Below, piece by piece: positions 24,129 through 32,160 of a stretch of 32,176 bases of DNA. Origin of the DNA: DAIUCA01 sp964613675 (GTDB taxonomy: Bacteria > Pseudomonadota > Gammaproteobacteria > Competibacterales > Competibacteraceae); contig CAZTIH010000015.1 of the NCBI GenBank assembly GCA_964613675.1, forward strand, positions 1 to 32,176, given 5' to 3'. How positions within the stretch are numbered: the first letter of the stretch is position 1; each line of letters begins with the position of its first letter. The notes beneath the pieces were generated by a model, which had not been told where the DNA came from, made no database searches, and was given only the letters and a program-made list of their open reading frames with translations. A program made the position numbers and the translations under genes.

Positions 24129-25274
24129 TTAACCTCCCAAAGGCACTACCCGTCCCGCAATCCCCGTTTGCCCCTGTAAACGCTGCCGTAACCGTTCACT
24201 ATCATTGCGGCTGATGTGGGGGCCGACTCGTAAGCGGTACATCGTGCGCCCTTGCACATTGACGGGAATCACGGTGGCGGCATGGCCCTGTTGCTGGAGG
24301 TTCGCCCGTAATTGTTCGGCATGGGCACGGGTCGGTTGGGGAAGCAGTTCCACCGCCCACAAACTACTCGCCTGGCTAGGCGGTTGACGGCTCATCAATT
24401 GGATTGGCGGCGTGCTTGGAGTGGGATTGGTAGGACGGGGATTTGACGATCGCGCAATGGGTTCAGACGGCGGACGGACTTCCGACACCTGCGGCGTTTC
24501 CGGGCGACGGGGCGGTGTAGCAGGTGCAGCAGCGACTTCACGACGCGGTTCAGTGGGCCGTGTGGCAGGCGTTTCCGGGCGACGGGGCGGTGTAGCAGGT
24601 GCAGCAGCGACTTCACGACGCGGTTCAGTGGGCCGTGTGGCAGGCGTTTCTGGGCGACGGGGCGGTGTAGCAGGTGCAGCAGCGACTTCACGACGCGGTT
24701 CGGTGGGCCGTGCGGCGGGCGTTTCCGGGCGACGGGTTGCGGCGCTCACTTCCTGACGCGGGCGTGGCATGGGGATTGGCACAGTGACCGCCGCCACCGT
24801 ATTGGCGGCAGCAGGTGCAGTTGCCGCAGTCGTCTCGCGCCGTGGGCGAGGCGTGGGTAACGGGACAACCGTGTTCGAGGCCGGCGGGGGAGTGGTCGCG
24901 TCATCGGGCACGAGATCGTCGAGAACCGCTAACTCGGGCGTCTCTAGCTCGACGACAGGGGGAGGTAAATCCTCCACGCGTGCAATTGGGCCTTCGGTCA
25001 CCACAGACGCCGAACGGGGCGCCGCTAAAGTCAAGGCAAGTCCGCCATTTTGGGTCCGTTGAACCGTTGCCCCACCTGTACCGGACATCGCATTTGTGGG
25101 GGGGGTGAAGGAAGCTAATGCCGATGTGGCGGGATTAATGGTGTCGTTGGGGGAGGAGAACGCTTCAGTGCTTGGATTCGTTGGCGGAAGGATAATGGGC
25201 AGAACCGAAATCAAACCGACAAACAGCACAGCCGTTCCCAGTAAACGTTGAATGAGTAAAGATTGATTATCCAC
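24129..25274 (-). CDS. dedD: SPOR domain protein (DedD-like) with Pro/Arg-rich repeats
   Basis: Septum-targeted membrane protein. SPOR domains bind glycan strands stripped of stem peptides at the division site. The start is taken at the GTG at 25274, which has GGAG 7 nt upstream and overlaps the folC end by 8 nt; an earlier ATG lies inside folC. This gives 381 residues: a single membrane helix at about 8-30, a long periplasmic linker rich in Pro, Thr, Ala and Arg, and a C-terminal SPOR domain (about 300-380; WAVELLPQPTRAHAEQLRANLQQQGHAATVIPV). The linker has a 25-residue repeat (PRRPETPATRPTEPRREVAA) about three times. Position between folC and cvpA is exactly that of dedD in E. coli, although this linker is far longer. 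Confidence 0.93.
   Translation of the reverse strand: MDNQSLLIQRLLGTAVLFVGLISVLPIILPPTNPSTEAFSSPNDTINPATSALASFTPPTNAMSGTGGATVQRTQNGGLALTLAAPRSASVVTEGPIARVEDLPPPVVELETPELAVLDDLVPDDATTPPPASNTVVPLPTPRPRRETTAATAPAAANTVAAVTVPIPMPRPRQEVSAATRRPETPAARPTEPRREVAAAPATPPRRPETPATRPTEPRREVAAAPATPPRRPETPATRPTEPRREVAAAPATPPRRPETPQVSEVRPPSEPIARSSNPRPTNPTPSTPPIQLMSRQPPSQASSLWAVELLPQPTRAHAEQLRANLQQQGHAATVIPVNVQGRTMYRLRVGPHISRNDSERLRQRLQGQTGIAGRVVPLGG
24493..24737. repeat. In-frame 75-bp minisatellite in the SPOR gene linker
   Basis: The block starting GGCGTTTCCGGGCGACGGGG recurs at 24493, 24568, 24643 and (partly) 24718, an exact period of 75 bp. Copies differ by only one to five bases, which indicates recent duplication. 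Because 75 is a multiple of 3, gain or loss of a copy would lengthen or shorten the Pro/Arg linker by 25 residues without breaking the frame. Confidence 0.93.
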
Positions 25275-26544
25275 GGTGAGTCTCCAAGGCCGCCCAAAGT
25301 TGGGCAACAATAGCGAATGACCCTGTCACAACGATGCGGTCTCCCACCTGAATGTGGGGCCAAATAGCGTCACAGGCGCATTGAACGTCATCGCTTAACC
25401 CCGCCACGGGCAACGCTAACCCGTTCAATCCCTGTTGCAAGGCGGCAGCAGACCGTCCCCGAGGGCCGTCTAATCCCCCTAACCAAAACTGGTCGATGGC
25501 GGGGGCGAGCTGTACGGCGAAATCGGCGGCATTTTTGTCCGCTAACATGCCAAACAACGCCCAGGTGCGTCCGCGACAGGGCCGCTGTTGCAACGCCAAC
25601 GCCAATGCCGATCCCCCGGCGGGATTGTGCGCCACATCGAAAATCCATTCGCATTCTTGACCCCTCACGAGGTGCGTCACGACCTGGAATCGTCCGGGGA
25701 GATGTGCCTCCATCAACCCGCGTTCCAAGGACAATTGCGTTAGCGATAGGGGTAACTGGGTCAACGCCATCAACGCCCCAGCCGCGTTGTGCAACTGAAA
25801 ATGGCCCAACAACCGTTTGGGCAAAGGTAAATCCCATTGTTGGGTCGCACTTTTCCACGACCACCCTGTGGGCGTTCGGGTCACGGTGAAATCGCGGTCA
25901 TAACGGTGTAAGTGACTCTGCGATGCCGCCAATAACAGCGATTCTGGCGGATCTAGGTCACCACAAATCGCCGGACAGTGCGGGCGAAAAATTGCACCTT
26001 TCTCGCGTCCCACGGCCTCCCGCGTCGAACCCAACCACTCGCAATGATCCAAAGCGACGGTGGTGACAATGGCGATGTCGCTGTCCACCAAATTGACCGC
26101 ATCAAGACGGCCGCCTAACCCAATCTCCAGAATCGCCACCTCAAGGGATTGTTGTTGGAGATGCCACAGCGCCGCCAAGGTTTGAAACTCAAACGCGGTT
26201 AACGGCACCGCCTCGCGTACCCCTTCCACCGCCTCAAATGCACGACACCACGCCGCCTCACTGACGGGCACATTCCCCACCTGTAATCGCTCGGTGAAGT
26301 GAAACAGATGCGGGGAGGTGTAACACCCCACCCGTTTCCCCAACGCCTGTAACCACCCGTGTAAAAAGGCCACCGTGGACCCTTTTCCATTGGTTCCGCC
26401 CACCGTGATGATGTGGGAAGCCACTTTTCGTCCCGCTAACAGACGTTCGTAAACGGGGCGGGGACGGTCGAGATTGAGATCAATCAGGGCCGGCGACAGC
26501 GTGGTGCTGTAGTCCAACCAAGTGGAGAGGTCGCGGGGAAGCAT
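25267..26544 (-). CDS. folC: Bifunctional folylpolyglutamate synthase / dihydrofolate synthase
   Basis: ATP-dependent ligase that joins glutamate to dihydropteroate and then to folates. The 425-residue protein has the Mur-ligase-like P-loop GGTNGKGST at 49-57, followed by TSPHLFHFTERLQVG (folate-binding region), AILEIGLGGRLDAVN, and TTVALDHCEWLG. The C-terminal domain has FDVAHNPAG and FGMLADKNAADF. Start ATG lies 8 bp after the accD stop, and the 3' end overlaps the GTG start of the SPOR gene. The order accD-folC-dedD-cvpA-purF is the well-known gammaproteobacterial cluster. Confidence 0.98.
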   Translation of the reverse strand: MLPRDLSTWLDYSTTLSPALIDLNLDRPRPVYERLLAGRKVASHIITVGGTNGKGSTVAFLHGWLQALGKRVGCYTSPHLFHFTERLQVGNVPVSEAAWCRAFEAVEGVREAVPLTAFEFQTLAALWHLQQQSLEVAILEIGLGGRLDAVNLVDSDIAIVTTVALDHCEWLGSTREAVGREKGAIFRPHCPAICGDLDPPESLLLAASQSHLHRYDRDFTVTRTPTGWSWKSATQQWDLPLPKRLLGHFQLHNAAGALMALTQLPLSLTQLSLERGLMEAHLPGRFQVVTHLVRGQECEWIFDVAHNPAGGSALALALQQRPCRGRTWALFGMLADKNAADFAVQLAPAIDQFWLGGLDGPRGRSAAALQQGLNGLALPVAGLSDDVQCACDAIWPHIQVGDRIVVTGSFAIVAQLWAALETHRG

Positions 26545-26552
26545 ATCGTTAC

Positions 26553-27416
26553 CTAAGCGCCAACAGGCGAGGGTTGATGGGTGAGCAAGGCGATTAGGTG
26601 GGCAATTTTAGGCCGCATTTCCCGTCGATCGACGATGAAGTCAATCGCGCCATGTTCGAGGAGAAATTCGCTTCGTTGAAACCCCTCTGGGAGCTTTTCA
26701 CGGACGGTTTGTTCGATCACGCGGGGGCCAGCAAATCCAATTAATGCTTTGGGTTCAGCGAGGTTGAGATCCCCCAACATGGCTAAACTTGCCGAAACGC
26801 CCCCCATCGTGGGGTCGGTCATCACGGAGAGGTAGGGCAATTTGGCTTGGTTTAACAGGGTGATAGCTGCACTGGTCTTCGCCATCTGCATCAACGAGAC
26901 CAATGCCTCTTGCATCCGAGCGCCACCACTCGCCGTAAAACAGACAAACGCCGTACGCCGTTCGAGGGCGTGTTTTACGCCACGGACAAAGCGTTCCCCT
27001 ACCACGGATCCCATCGACCCCCCCATAAAATTAAACTCAAACGCGCAGGCCACCACGGCAATGCCACAGACCGTCCCCCCCATCACCACCAACGCATCTC
27101 GTTCACCACTTTCCTTTTGTGCTTGGGTGAGGCGGTCCCGATAGCGTTTGCTGTCCCGAAAGCGGAGAAAATCTTGGGGTTCGACGTCTAGGGCGATTTC
27201 GTTGCGACCGGATTTGTCCAGAAATAAATCTAGGCGTTGACGCGCCCCCAATCGCATGTGATGTCCACATTTGGGGCATACAAATAAATTGCGTTCGAGT
27301 TCAGCGTGATACAGCACCTGACCACAGGCTTCGCATTTGTGCCACACCCCCTCGGGAACCCGTTTTTGTTTGGATTCGGTGCGAATGGAGGGCACTAATT
27401 TTTCAAACCAACTCAT
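26553..27416 (-). CDS. accD: Acetyl-CoA carboxylase carboxyltransferase subunit beta
   Basis: Beta subunit of the carboxyltransferase that makes malonyl-CoA for fatty acid synthesis. Its partner is AccA, which is not in the window. The 287-residue protein has an N-terminal four-cysteine zinc ribbon (Cys28, 31, 47, 50) and then the crotonase-like carboxyltransferase fold, with GGSMGSVVGERFVRGVKHAL, SGGARMQEALVSLMQMAKTSAA and SVMTDPTMGGVSASLAMLGD. It starts 4 bp after the trpF stop and is followed 8 bp later by folC, as in many gammaproteobacteria. Confidence 0.99.
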   Translation of the reverse strand: MSWFEKLVPSIRTESKQKRVPEGVWHKCEACGQVLYHAELERNLFVCPKCGHHMRLGARQRLDLFLDKSGRNEIALDVEPQDFLRFRDSKRYRDRLTQAQKESGERDALVVMGGTVCGIAVVACAFEFNFMGGSMGSVVGERFVRGVKHALERRTAFVCFTASGGARMQEALVSLMQMAKTSAAITLLNQAKLPYLSVMTDPTMGGVSASLAMLGDLNLAEPKALIGFAGPRVIEQTVREKLPEGFQRSEFLLEHGAIDFIVDRREMRPKIAHLIALLTHQPSPVGA

Positions 27417-27420
27417 CGAA

Positions 27421-28053
27421 TTAATGGACTCCTCGGGCTGCCTGCCTTACGGCTTGGGCAAAAGCAGATAATTTTGCGTGATCTTTGATGCCTTTAGTGG
27501 TCCCCTCCACACCACTGCTCACATCCACGGCATAAGGGCGCAAGCGTTGAATAGCCTCAGCCACATTTTGGGGATGCAGCCCCCCGGCCAAAATCAAGGG
27601 TTTATCGCATTGCGTGGGCCACAACGACCAATCGAAGGTCTCGCCCGTTCCCCCCATCTCCCCCAATCCATGGCTGTCGCAAAGCAACGCCTGTGCCGAG
27701 GCATAGGTTCGGGCCGCAATGTGAACAGGCATCTCGCGAATGGGAATGGCTTTTAGGTAGGGGCGATCAAACGCCTCGCAAAACGACGGCGGTTCGTTGC
27801 CGTGGAATTGCAGGAGATCAAGGGCAACCTGTTCGAGGGTGTAACGAATAAAGTCCGCGTCCGCATCGACGAAAAGCCCCACCGCCGCAACGAAGGGCGG
27901 CAGATGACGACAAAACGCTTGAGCCTGCTCCACAGCAAGGTAACGGGCACTTTGGGGGTGAAACACAAAGCCGACCGCATCGGCCCCCACGGCCACCGCC
28001 GCCTGTAAATCGGTGAGTTGAGTGATACCGCAAATCTTAAGACGAGTGCGCAT
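27421..28053 (-). CDS. trpF: Phosphoribosylanthranilate isomerase TrpF
   Basis: Third step of tryptophan synthesis from chorismate: an Amadori rearrangement of phosphoribosylanthranilate. The 210-residue TIM-barrel protein is standalone (not fused to TrpC as in E. coli). The catalytic cysteine is Cys8 (LKICGIT) and the catalytic aspartate is in GGTGETFDWSLW. Other family landmarks are AVGADAVGFVFHPQSARYL, LLQFHGNEPPSFC, LAGGLHPQNV and VDVSSGVEGTTKGIKD. In many gammaproteobacteria trpF is followed by trpB, trpA and accD; here trpBA are absent and accD follows directly, only 4 bp away. Confidence 0.98.
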   Translation of the reverse strand: MRTRLKICGITQLTDLQAAVAVGADAVGFVFHPQSARYLAVEQAQAFCRHLPPFVAAVGLFVDADADFIRYTLEQVALDLLQFHGNEPPSFCEAFDRPYLKAIPIREMPVHIAARTYASAQALLCDSHGLGEMGGTGETFDWSLWPTQCDKPLILAGGLHPQNVAEAIQRLRPYAVDVSSGVEGTTKGIKDHAKLSAFAQAVRQAARGVH

Positions 28054-28152
28054 TACGTTGAGTCTGTCCTTCGGCGTGAATGTAAAGGTGGGGTAAGCGT
28101 TTTTGCGTGTTGAGCGTAAGGGAAATCGTTCTCATGAGGGTGACTTCCCACG

Positions 28153-28989
28153 TCATTCAAGGCCCAGATTATCAATCAATCGCGCTGCATCGAGCCGTGC
28201 CGCTGCAAAAATCCGATTCCCCGACCGTTGCGTCGGAATCCCTAAATCGTGGGCACGACGGATCGCCACATATTCGGGGTGAAAGCCGTTCAGCGACAGC
28301 GTTGCAATGGCCTCTCCCTCGATCTGTTCCCGTTGCATCCCCTGTTGCCACGCGGTCGCGGCGTCGCACAACGTTCGGTAGAGCAAGGGCGCCAGAGCAC
28401 GTTGATCCGCCGTCAAATAACGGTTACGGGAACTCAACGCCAACCCATCAGATTCACGTATCGTCGGTAACCCAATAATTTCAATCGGAAAATTCAAATC
28501 GGCGGTCAGTTGACGAATCACCAACAACTGTTGCCAATCCTTCTCGCCAAATAGGGCGATTTGCGGGAGAACTAAGTTAAAGAGCTTAGTCACCACCAGG
28601 GCAACTCCCCCAAAATGGCTCGGTCGATGGACACCGCAGAGCTGATCCGTCAGGGGGGACGCGACATGGACCGTCGTCAGTGCAGATGGGGGGTACATCT
28701 CCGCAAGAGGGGGGGCAAATACCGCATCCGCCCCCAACGTCTCGACTAAACGGCAATCGTCATCGAGGGTACGGGGGTAATTTTCAAAATCTTCCTGGGG
28801 ACCAAATTGGGTAGGGTTGACAAAAATCGACACCACCACCCGTTGGGCCCGTTCTCGCGCCGCCGTCACCAACGCGCCGTGGCCACGGTGGAGATTGCCT
28901 AGCGTAGGGACAAGCGCCACGGTTTCTTGCGCACCCCGCCAGGCGGAAGTGAGTTTGCGTAATTCAGCTATCTGGGTCACGAGTTGCAC
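28153..28989 (-). CDS. panC: Pantothenate synthetase PanC
   Basis: Joins pantoate and beta-alanine with ATP to give pantothenate. The GTG at 28989 is preferred because GGAG lies 7 nt before it and the resulting N-terminus (MQLVTQIAELRKL) fits the family. The ATG 6 nt upstream has the same GGAG only one base away, and the GTG at 29004 lacks any ribosome-binding site. Motifs are PTLGNLHRGHGALV (the HIGH-like ATP site), FVNPTQFGPQEDFENYPRT, FGEKDWQQLLVIRQL and DGLALSSRNRYL. It follows panB, the previous enzyme of the pathway, after a gap that contains an imperfect direct repeat. panD is not in the window. Confidence 0.98.
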   Translation of the reverse strand: MQLVTQIAELRKLTSAWRGAQETVALVPTLGNLHRGHGALVTAARERAQRVVVSIFVNPTQFGPQEDFENYPRTLDDDCRLVETLGADAVFAPPLAEMYPPSALTTVHVASPLTDQLCGVHRPSHFGGVALVVTKLFNLVLPQIALFGEKDWQQLLVIRQLTADLNFPIEIIGLPTIRESDGLALSSRNRYLTADQRALAPLLYRTLCDAATAWQQGMQREQIEGEAIATLSLNGFHPEYVAIRRAHDLGIPTQRSGNRIFAAARLDAARLIDNLGLE

Positions 28990-29019
28990 AGCCATTCTCC
29001 ACACAAAAGGGCCAAAACC

Positions 29020-29116
29020 CCATCAATGCCGTTCAAGTCGGAACCTTTCTCTGTTCCGCGCAAAGGGGGCCAAACCCCCAGGGCCAATCGCCCATCAATG
29101 CTGTTCAAATCGGAAA
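29020..29116. repeat. Imperfect direct repeat around the panB 3' end
   Basis: CCATCAATGCCGTTCAAGTC at 29020 and CCATCAATGCTGTTCAAATC at 29092 are 72 bp apart and continue similarly (CGGAA). Each is preceded by a GGGCCAAA-CCCC stretch. The second copy overlaps the last codons of panB, so the first looks like a partial tandem duplication of the panB 3' end. GGGGGCCAAACCCCC (about 29065-29079) can fold into a 5-bp hairpin. Confidence 0.6.
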
Positions 29117-29890
29117 TGTCCCCTGTTTGACCGCCGCGACATAGGCTCGCAACGCCCCCAATAGGCTGTCCTGGCCCGTGAGGAAATTTCGTGCAAAGGG
29201 GGGAAGCCGTTCACTTACCCCCAATACATCGTGTAACACCAACACCTGTGCGTCACAGTGCGGCCCCGCCCCAATGCCAATGACCGGAATCTCCACGCGT
29301 TGCGTAATCGTCGTCGCCAAGTCGCTGGGCACATTCTCCAATAAAATCAAATCACTGCCGGCGGCTTCGAGTTGACCTGCGGCCTCCACCATCGCCGCTG
29401 CCGACGCCTCATCCTTCCCCTGTACCCCATAGCCGCCTAGCTTCAACACGGTTTGGGGTCGCAATCCCAAGTGCGCACAGACTGGAATCCCCTGTTGGGT
29501 CAGCGCTCGGACGAGAGGCACTAAATTGATGTCCCCTTCCAGTTTCACCATCTGGCCCAGTCCCTCCTGCAACAGGCGGGCGGCGTTGCGCAAGGTGGTG
29601 GTGACGTTCGGATAGGCCATAAAGGGGAGGTCGATCATCCGCAACGCATAACGGCTTCCTCGGGCCACGGCGCGGGCGTGATACACCATATCGTCCATCG
29701 TGACGGGCACCGTGTTGGCGTGCCCTTGAATCACCATGCCGAGGCTGTCCCCCACCAAAATTACCTCCACTTCCGCTTCATCGAGAAGACGGGCAAATGA
29801 GGCATCGTAGGCGGTCAGCACGGCAAATTTTTCGCCCTTCTGTTTTAAGCGTTGCAAGGTTTTTACAGTGACGGCCTTACGGATCGACAT
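29105..29890 (-). CDS. panB: 3-methyl-2-oxobutanoate hydroxymethyltransferase PanB
   Basis: Transfers a one-carbon unit from methylene-tetrahydrofolate to ketoisovalerate, giving ketopantoate for coenzyme A synthesis. The 261-residue TIM-barrel protein has the family segments AVLTAYDASFARLLDEAEVEVILVGDSLGMVIQGH, TVPVTMDDMVYHARAVARG, DLPFMAY, MVKLEG, PVCAHLGLRPQTV and PVIGIGAGPHCDAQVLVLHD. It follows pcnB after 9 bp. In E. coli the order is pcnB-folK-panB-panC; folK is missing here. Confidence 0.98.
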   Translation of the reverse strand: MSIRKAVTVKTLQRLKQKGEKFAVLTAYDASFARLLDEAEVEVILVGDSLGMVIQGHANTVPVTMDDMVYHARAVARGSRYALRMIDLPFMAYPNVTTTLRNAARLLQEGLGQMVKLEGDINLVPLVRALTQQGIPVCAHLGLRPQTVLKLGGYGVQGKDEASAAAMVEAAGQLEAAGSDLILLENVPSDLATTITQRVEIPVIGIGAGPHCDAQVLVLHDVLGVSERLPPFARNFLTGQDSLLGALRAYVAAVKQGTFPI

Positions 29891-29899
29891 GACTCACCT

Positions 29900-31378
29900 T
29901 CACTCATCGTTTTTGGGGAATCCCTTGGGGGGCGCTTGTCTCGGTCGGCGGCGGGTCCGACTCGCAGGACGCGAACCGACCGACGGTAGCGGAGAGGACA
30001 GCTCATTATCTTGAAGATCGGGGTTTGCAGATTCGGGCAATTGGAGATGTCCCCACCAGTTGGCTAAGTCCTCCAACGCCGGATCCACCTGTGCCCGTAA
30101 CACCAGAAAATCATACGCCGCCCGAAAAATCGGTAGGCTCACAAGCCGTTGAGGATGTTTGCCGTTGCGCTGATGGAATCGCGGTTGCGCGTACCAAATC
30201 TCCTGAAGCAACAGGCTAAACCGCTTGGGTAACGCAACCTGTTGAGATTGCTGATTGAGGACGCGATGGGCCGCCCGATGTTCTGCATCAAAGGGCAACA
30301 TGCCCTTGGCCAATAAGCGTTGACATTCCTCGATGTAGGGGGGCCACAACAGCCCCGCAAATAAAAAGGCGGGACTCACTGGCTTGTCCTGTGCCACGCG
30401 GAGATCGGTGTTTTCCAGAATTTTGCGCAACAAGGTGCGGTACGTTCGACCCGACTCCCGATTCAAACAGGCGTGGGTGGCGGGAAAGAGCACCTCAAAT
30501 AACCCGTACAGCCGCAACCACTCAAAGCTCGTGACGCCATGTCCCGACATAAATAACTTGAGCGTTTCGTCGAATAGGCGGGCGGCGGGAACATCGCGCA
30601 GTAAATGTCCTAACCGATGGATGGGTTGTTCGGTCACGGCGTCGATGCGAAACCCCAACTTCGCCGCAAACCGCACGGCCCGTAACATGCGCACTGGATC
30701 TTCGCGGTAACGCACTTCTGGATCGCCAATCATCCGCAAAACGCCTGCCTGTAAATCGGCCATGCCGTGGGCGTAATCGAGAACGCTACAATTCGCAATG
30801 TCGTAGTACAGCGCATTCACCGTGAAATCGCGGCGTTGGGCGTCTTGGTCGATGTTGCCATACACGTTGTCGTCCAAAATGCGCCCTTGGGGCGTGGTCA
30901 GGGGAACGGCGGTGCGGCGGGGAGGCGGCGGCTCATCCCCGTCGGTTTCGACCTCGGGTAGGAAACGACTGGCCCGAAAGGTCGCGACTTCGATGATTTC
31001 AGGCCCAAATTGGATGTGGGCTAAACGGAAACGCCGTCCAATTAAGCGACAGTTGCGGAAGAGCTTGTAAATCGCTTCCGGATGGGCATCGGTACAGACA
31101 TCAAAGTCCTTGGGGCGACGGCCCAGCAGCAGATCCCGTACCCCACCGCCCACCAAACACGCCCGATACCCCGCTTCGTGGAGGCGATTGAGGACGCGGA
31201 GCGCATTGGGACTAACATCGCGGCGCGAAAGATTGTGTTGTTCTCGCGGGATGATGTGCGGGGAGGCGGCGGTCGCAACATAAGAAATCCGACTCGTGGG
31301 ATGATCAATTTCACTTTCTGGAGTTGACGCGGACGGTGCGCCCTTCATCAGAAAATGGGGTGGCTTAGGAAGCGTCAT
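29900..31378 (-). CDS. pcnB: Poly(A) polymerase I
   Basis: Adds 3' poly(A) tails that mark RNA for decay. The ATG at 31378 is preferred (GAGG 5 nt upstream) because the open frame further upstream overlaps dut and has no family similarity; this gives 492 residues. The class II nucleotidyltransferase site is GGGVRD at 77-82 with the metal ligands Asp91 and Asp93 (KDFDV). The segment RLIGRRFRLAHIQFG matches the motif that separates poly(A) polymerases from tRNA nucleotidyltransferases. DFTVNALYYD and the RNA-binding domain follow. The C-terminus is arginine-rich and basic, as in E. coli PcnB. The N-terminal 50 residues are poorly conserved. It lies 41 bp after dut. Confidence 0.96.
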   Translation of the reverse strand: MTLPKPPHFLMKGAPSASTPESEIDHPTSRISYVATAASPHIIPREQHNLSRRDVSPNALRVLNRLHEAGYRACLVGGGVRDLLLGRRPKDFDVCTDAHPEAIYKLFRNCRLIGRRFRLAHIQFGPEIIEVATFRASRFLPEVETDGDEPPPPRRTAVPLTTPQGRILDDNVYGNIDQDAQRRDFTVNALYYDIANCSVLDYAHGMADLQAGVLRMIGDPEVRYREDPVRMLRAVRFAAKLGFRIDAVTEQPIHRLGHLLRDVPAARLFDETLKLFMSGHGVTSFEWLRLYGLFEVLFPATHACLNRESGRTYRTLLRKILENTDLRVAQDKPVSPAFLFAGLLWPPYIEECQRLLAKGMLPFDAEHRAAHRVLNQQSQQVALPKRFSLLLQEIWYAQPRFHQRNGKHPQRLVSLPIFRAAYDFLVLRAQVDPALEDLANWWGHLQLPESANPDLQDNELSSPLPSVGSRPASRTRRRPRQAPPKGFPKNDE

Positions 31379-31419
31379 GCTCACCTCTGGGTTGGTTTTA
31401 GAGACCCGTCCCTGGGCGG

Positions 31420-31902
31420 TTAACAAGATCCAGTATGACCGAAACCGCCAACCCCGCGCTCCGACGGGGCAAACGCTTCCACGAATTGCCAGTCCACGCG
31501 AACGATTGGGACAATCACGAGTTGAGCGATGCGGTCCCCCATCGAAATCGTGTACGGGGTGGTGCTGCGGTTCCAACAGGATACGCGCAGTTCACCTTGA
31601 TACCCACTATCAATCACGCCAGTGCCGTTCCCCAAAATGAGGCCGTGTTGATGGCCTAAGCCCGAACGGGGGAGCACTAATCCTACTACCCCTGGCTCGG
31701 CTAAGTGGATGGCCAAGCCTGTCGAAATTAACGCGACTTCATTGGGGGCCAAGCAGCGGGGTTCATCGAGACAGGCCCGTAAATCGAGCCCGGCGTCTCC
31801 CGATTTTGCGTAAGTGGGCCAGGCGATGTCTTGGCCAACGCGGGGGTCGATACGGCGGATTTGAACGGATAACCGGGGGGCCGAAAGCGCGGATTCAGTC
31901 AT
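31420..31902 (-). CDS. dut: dUTP diphosphatase
   Basis: Trimeric dUTPase that hydrolyses dUTP to dUMP, keeping uracil out of DNA and supplying thymidylate synthesis. The 160-residue protein has the five family motifs in order: AGLDLRA, PRSGLGHQHG, GVIDSGYQGEL, GDRIAQLV, and the C-terminal glycine-rich arm RGVGGFGHTG. The ATG start has no strong Shine-Dalgarno sequence. It is the first gene of the minus-strand block inside the window; the 274 bp beyond it contain only repeats and a terminator. In E. coli dut lies next to coaBC (dfp) and slmA, which is not the case here. Confidence 0.98.
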   Translation of the reverse strand: MTESALSAPRLSVQIRRIDPRVGQDIAWPTYAKSGDAGLDLRACLDEPRCLAPNEVALISTGLAIHLAEPGVVGLVLPRSGLGHQHGLILGNGTGVIDSGYQGELRVSCWNRSTTPYTISMGDRIAQLVIVPIVRVDWQFVEAFAPSERGVGGFGHTGSC

Positions 31903-32014
31903 GGGGATACTGGGGAGGTGAAGGGGGGAAGTGAAGACGGAGGCAAAACCTAGAAGTTAGCGAACCGTCGGGTTCACGCCGCGATTTTCAAGGGAATGCT
32001 GCATGTAATTCAAG

Positions 32015-32107
32015 GTAGGATGTGCTGAGACGACAGTGAAGCGCATCACCTTATCTGGGGAGGTTCTTCGTGCGCACCGATGCGCTTCGTACCTCAGCGC
32101 ATCCTAC
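32015..32107. repeat. REP/MITE-like large inverted repeat
   Basis: The outer arms GTAGGATGTGCTGAG (32015-32029) and CTCAGCGCATCCTAC (32093-32107) pair at 14 of 15 positions. The inner arms GAAGCGCATC (32038-32047) and GATGCGCTTC (32079-32088) pair perfectly. The two stems are separated by unpaired stretches, and the loop is 31 nt. No coding capacity. This looks like a dispersed palindromic repeat of the kind scattered between genes in many gammaproteobacteria, sitting 113 bp upstream of dut. Confidence 0.75.
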
Positions 32108-32129
32108 GAGGGGGGTAAAATGAGGGGCT

Positions 32130-32160
32130 AAAAAAAATCGCGTCGAGGCTTCGCCTCGAC
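32130..32160 (-). terminator. Strong hairpin terminator upstream of dut
   Basis: GTCGAGGC (32142-32149) and GCCTCGAC (32153-32160) form a perfect 8-bp stem with a 3-nt loop. On the minus strand it is followed, after four bases, by eight T residues (32137-32130). It should end a minus-strand transcript from a gene beyond the window, so dut probably starts a new transcription unit. Confidence 0.75.

Noticed and set aside
24395..24756. Long frames on both strands across the SPOR repeat region
   Set aside because: They arise from translating the 75-bp repeat in other frames. The SPOR frame ends in a proper domain and is the real gene.
31379..31576. Upstream extension of pcnB by 66 codons
   Set aside because: The extension overlaps dut, has no family similarity, and a better start (ATG with GAGG) exists at 31378.
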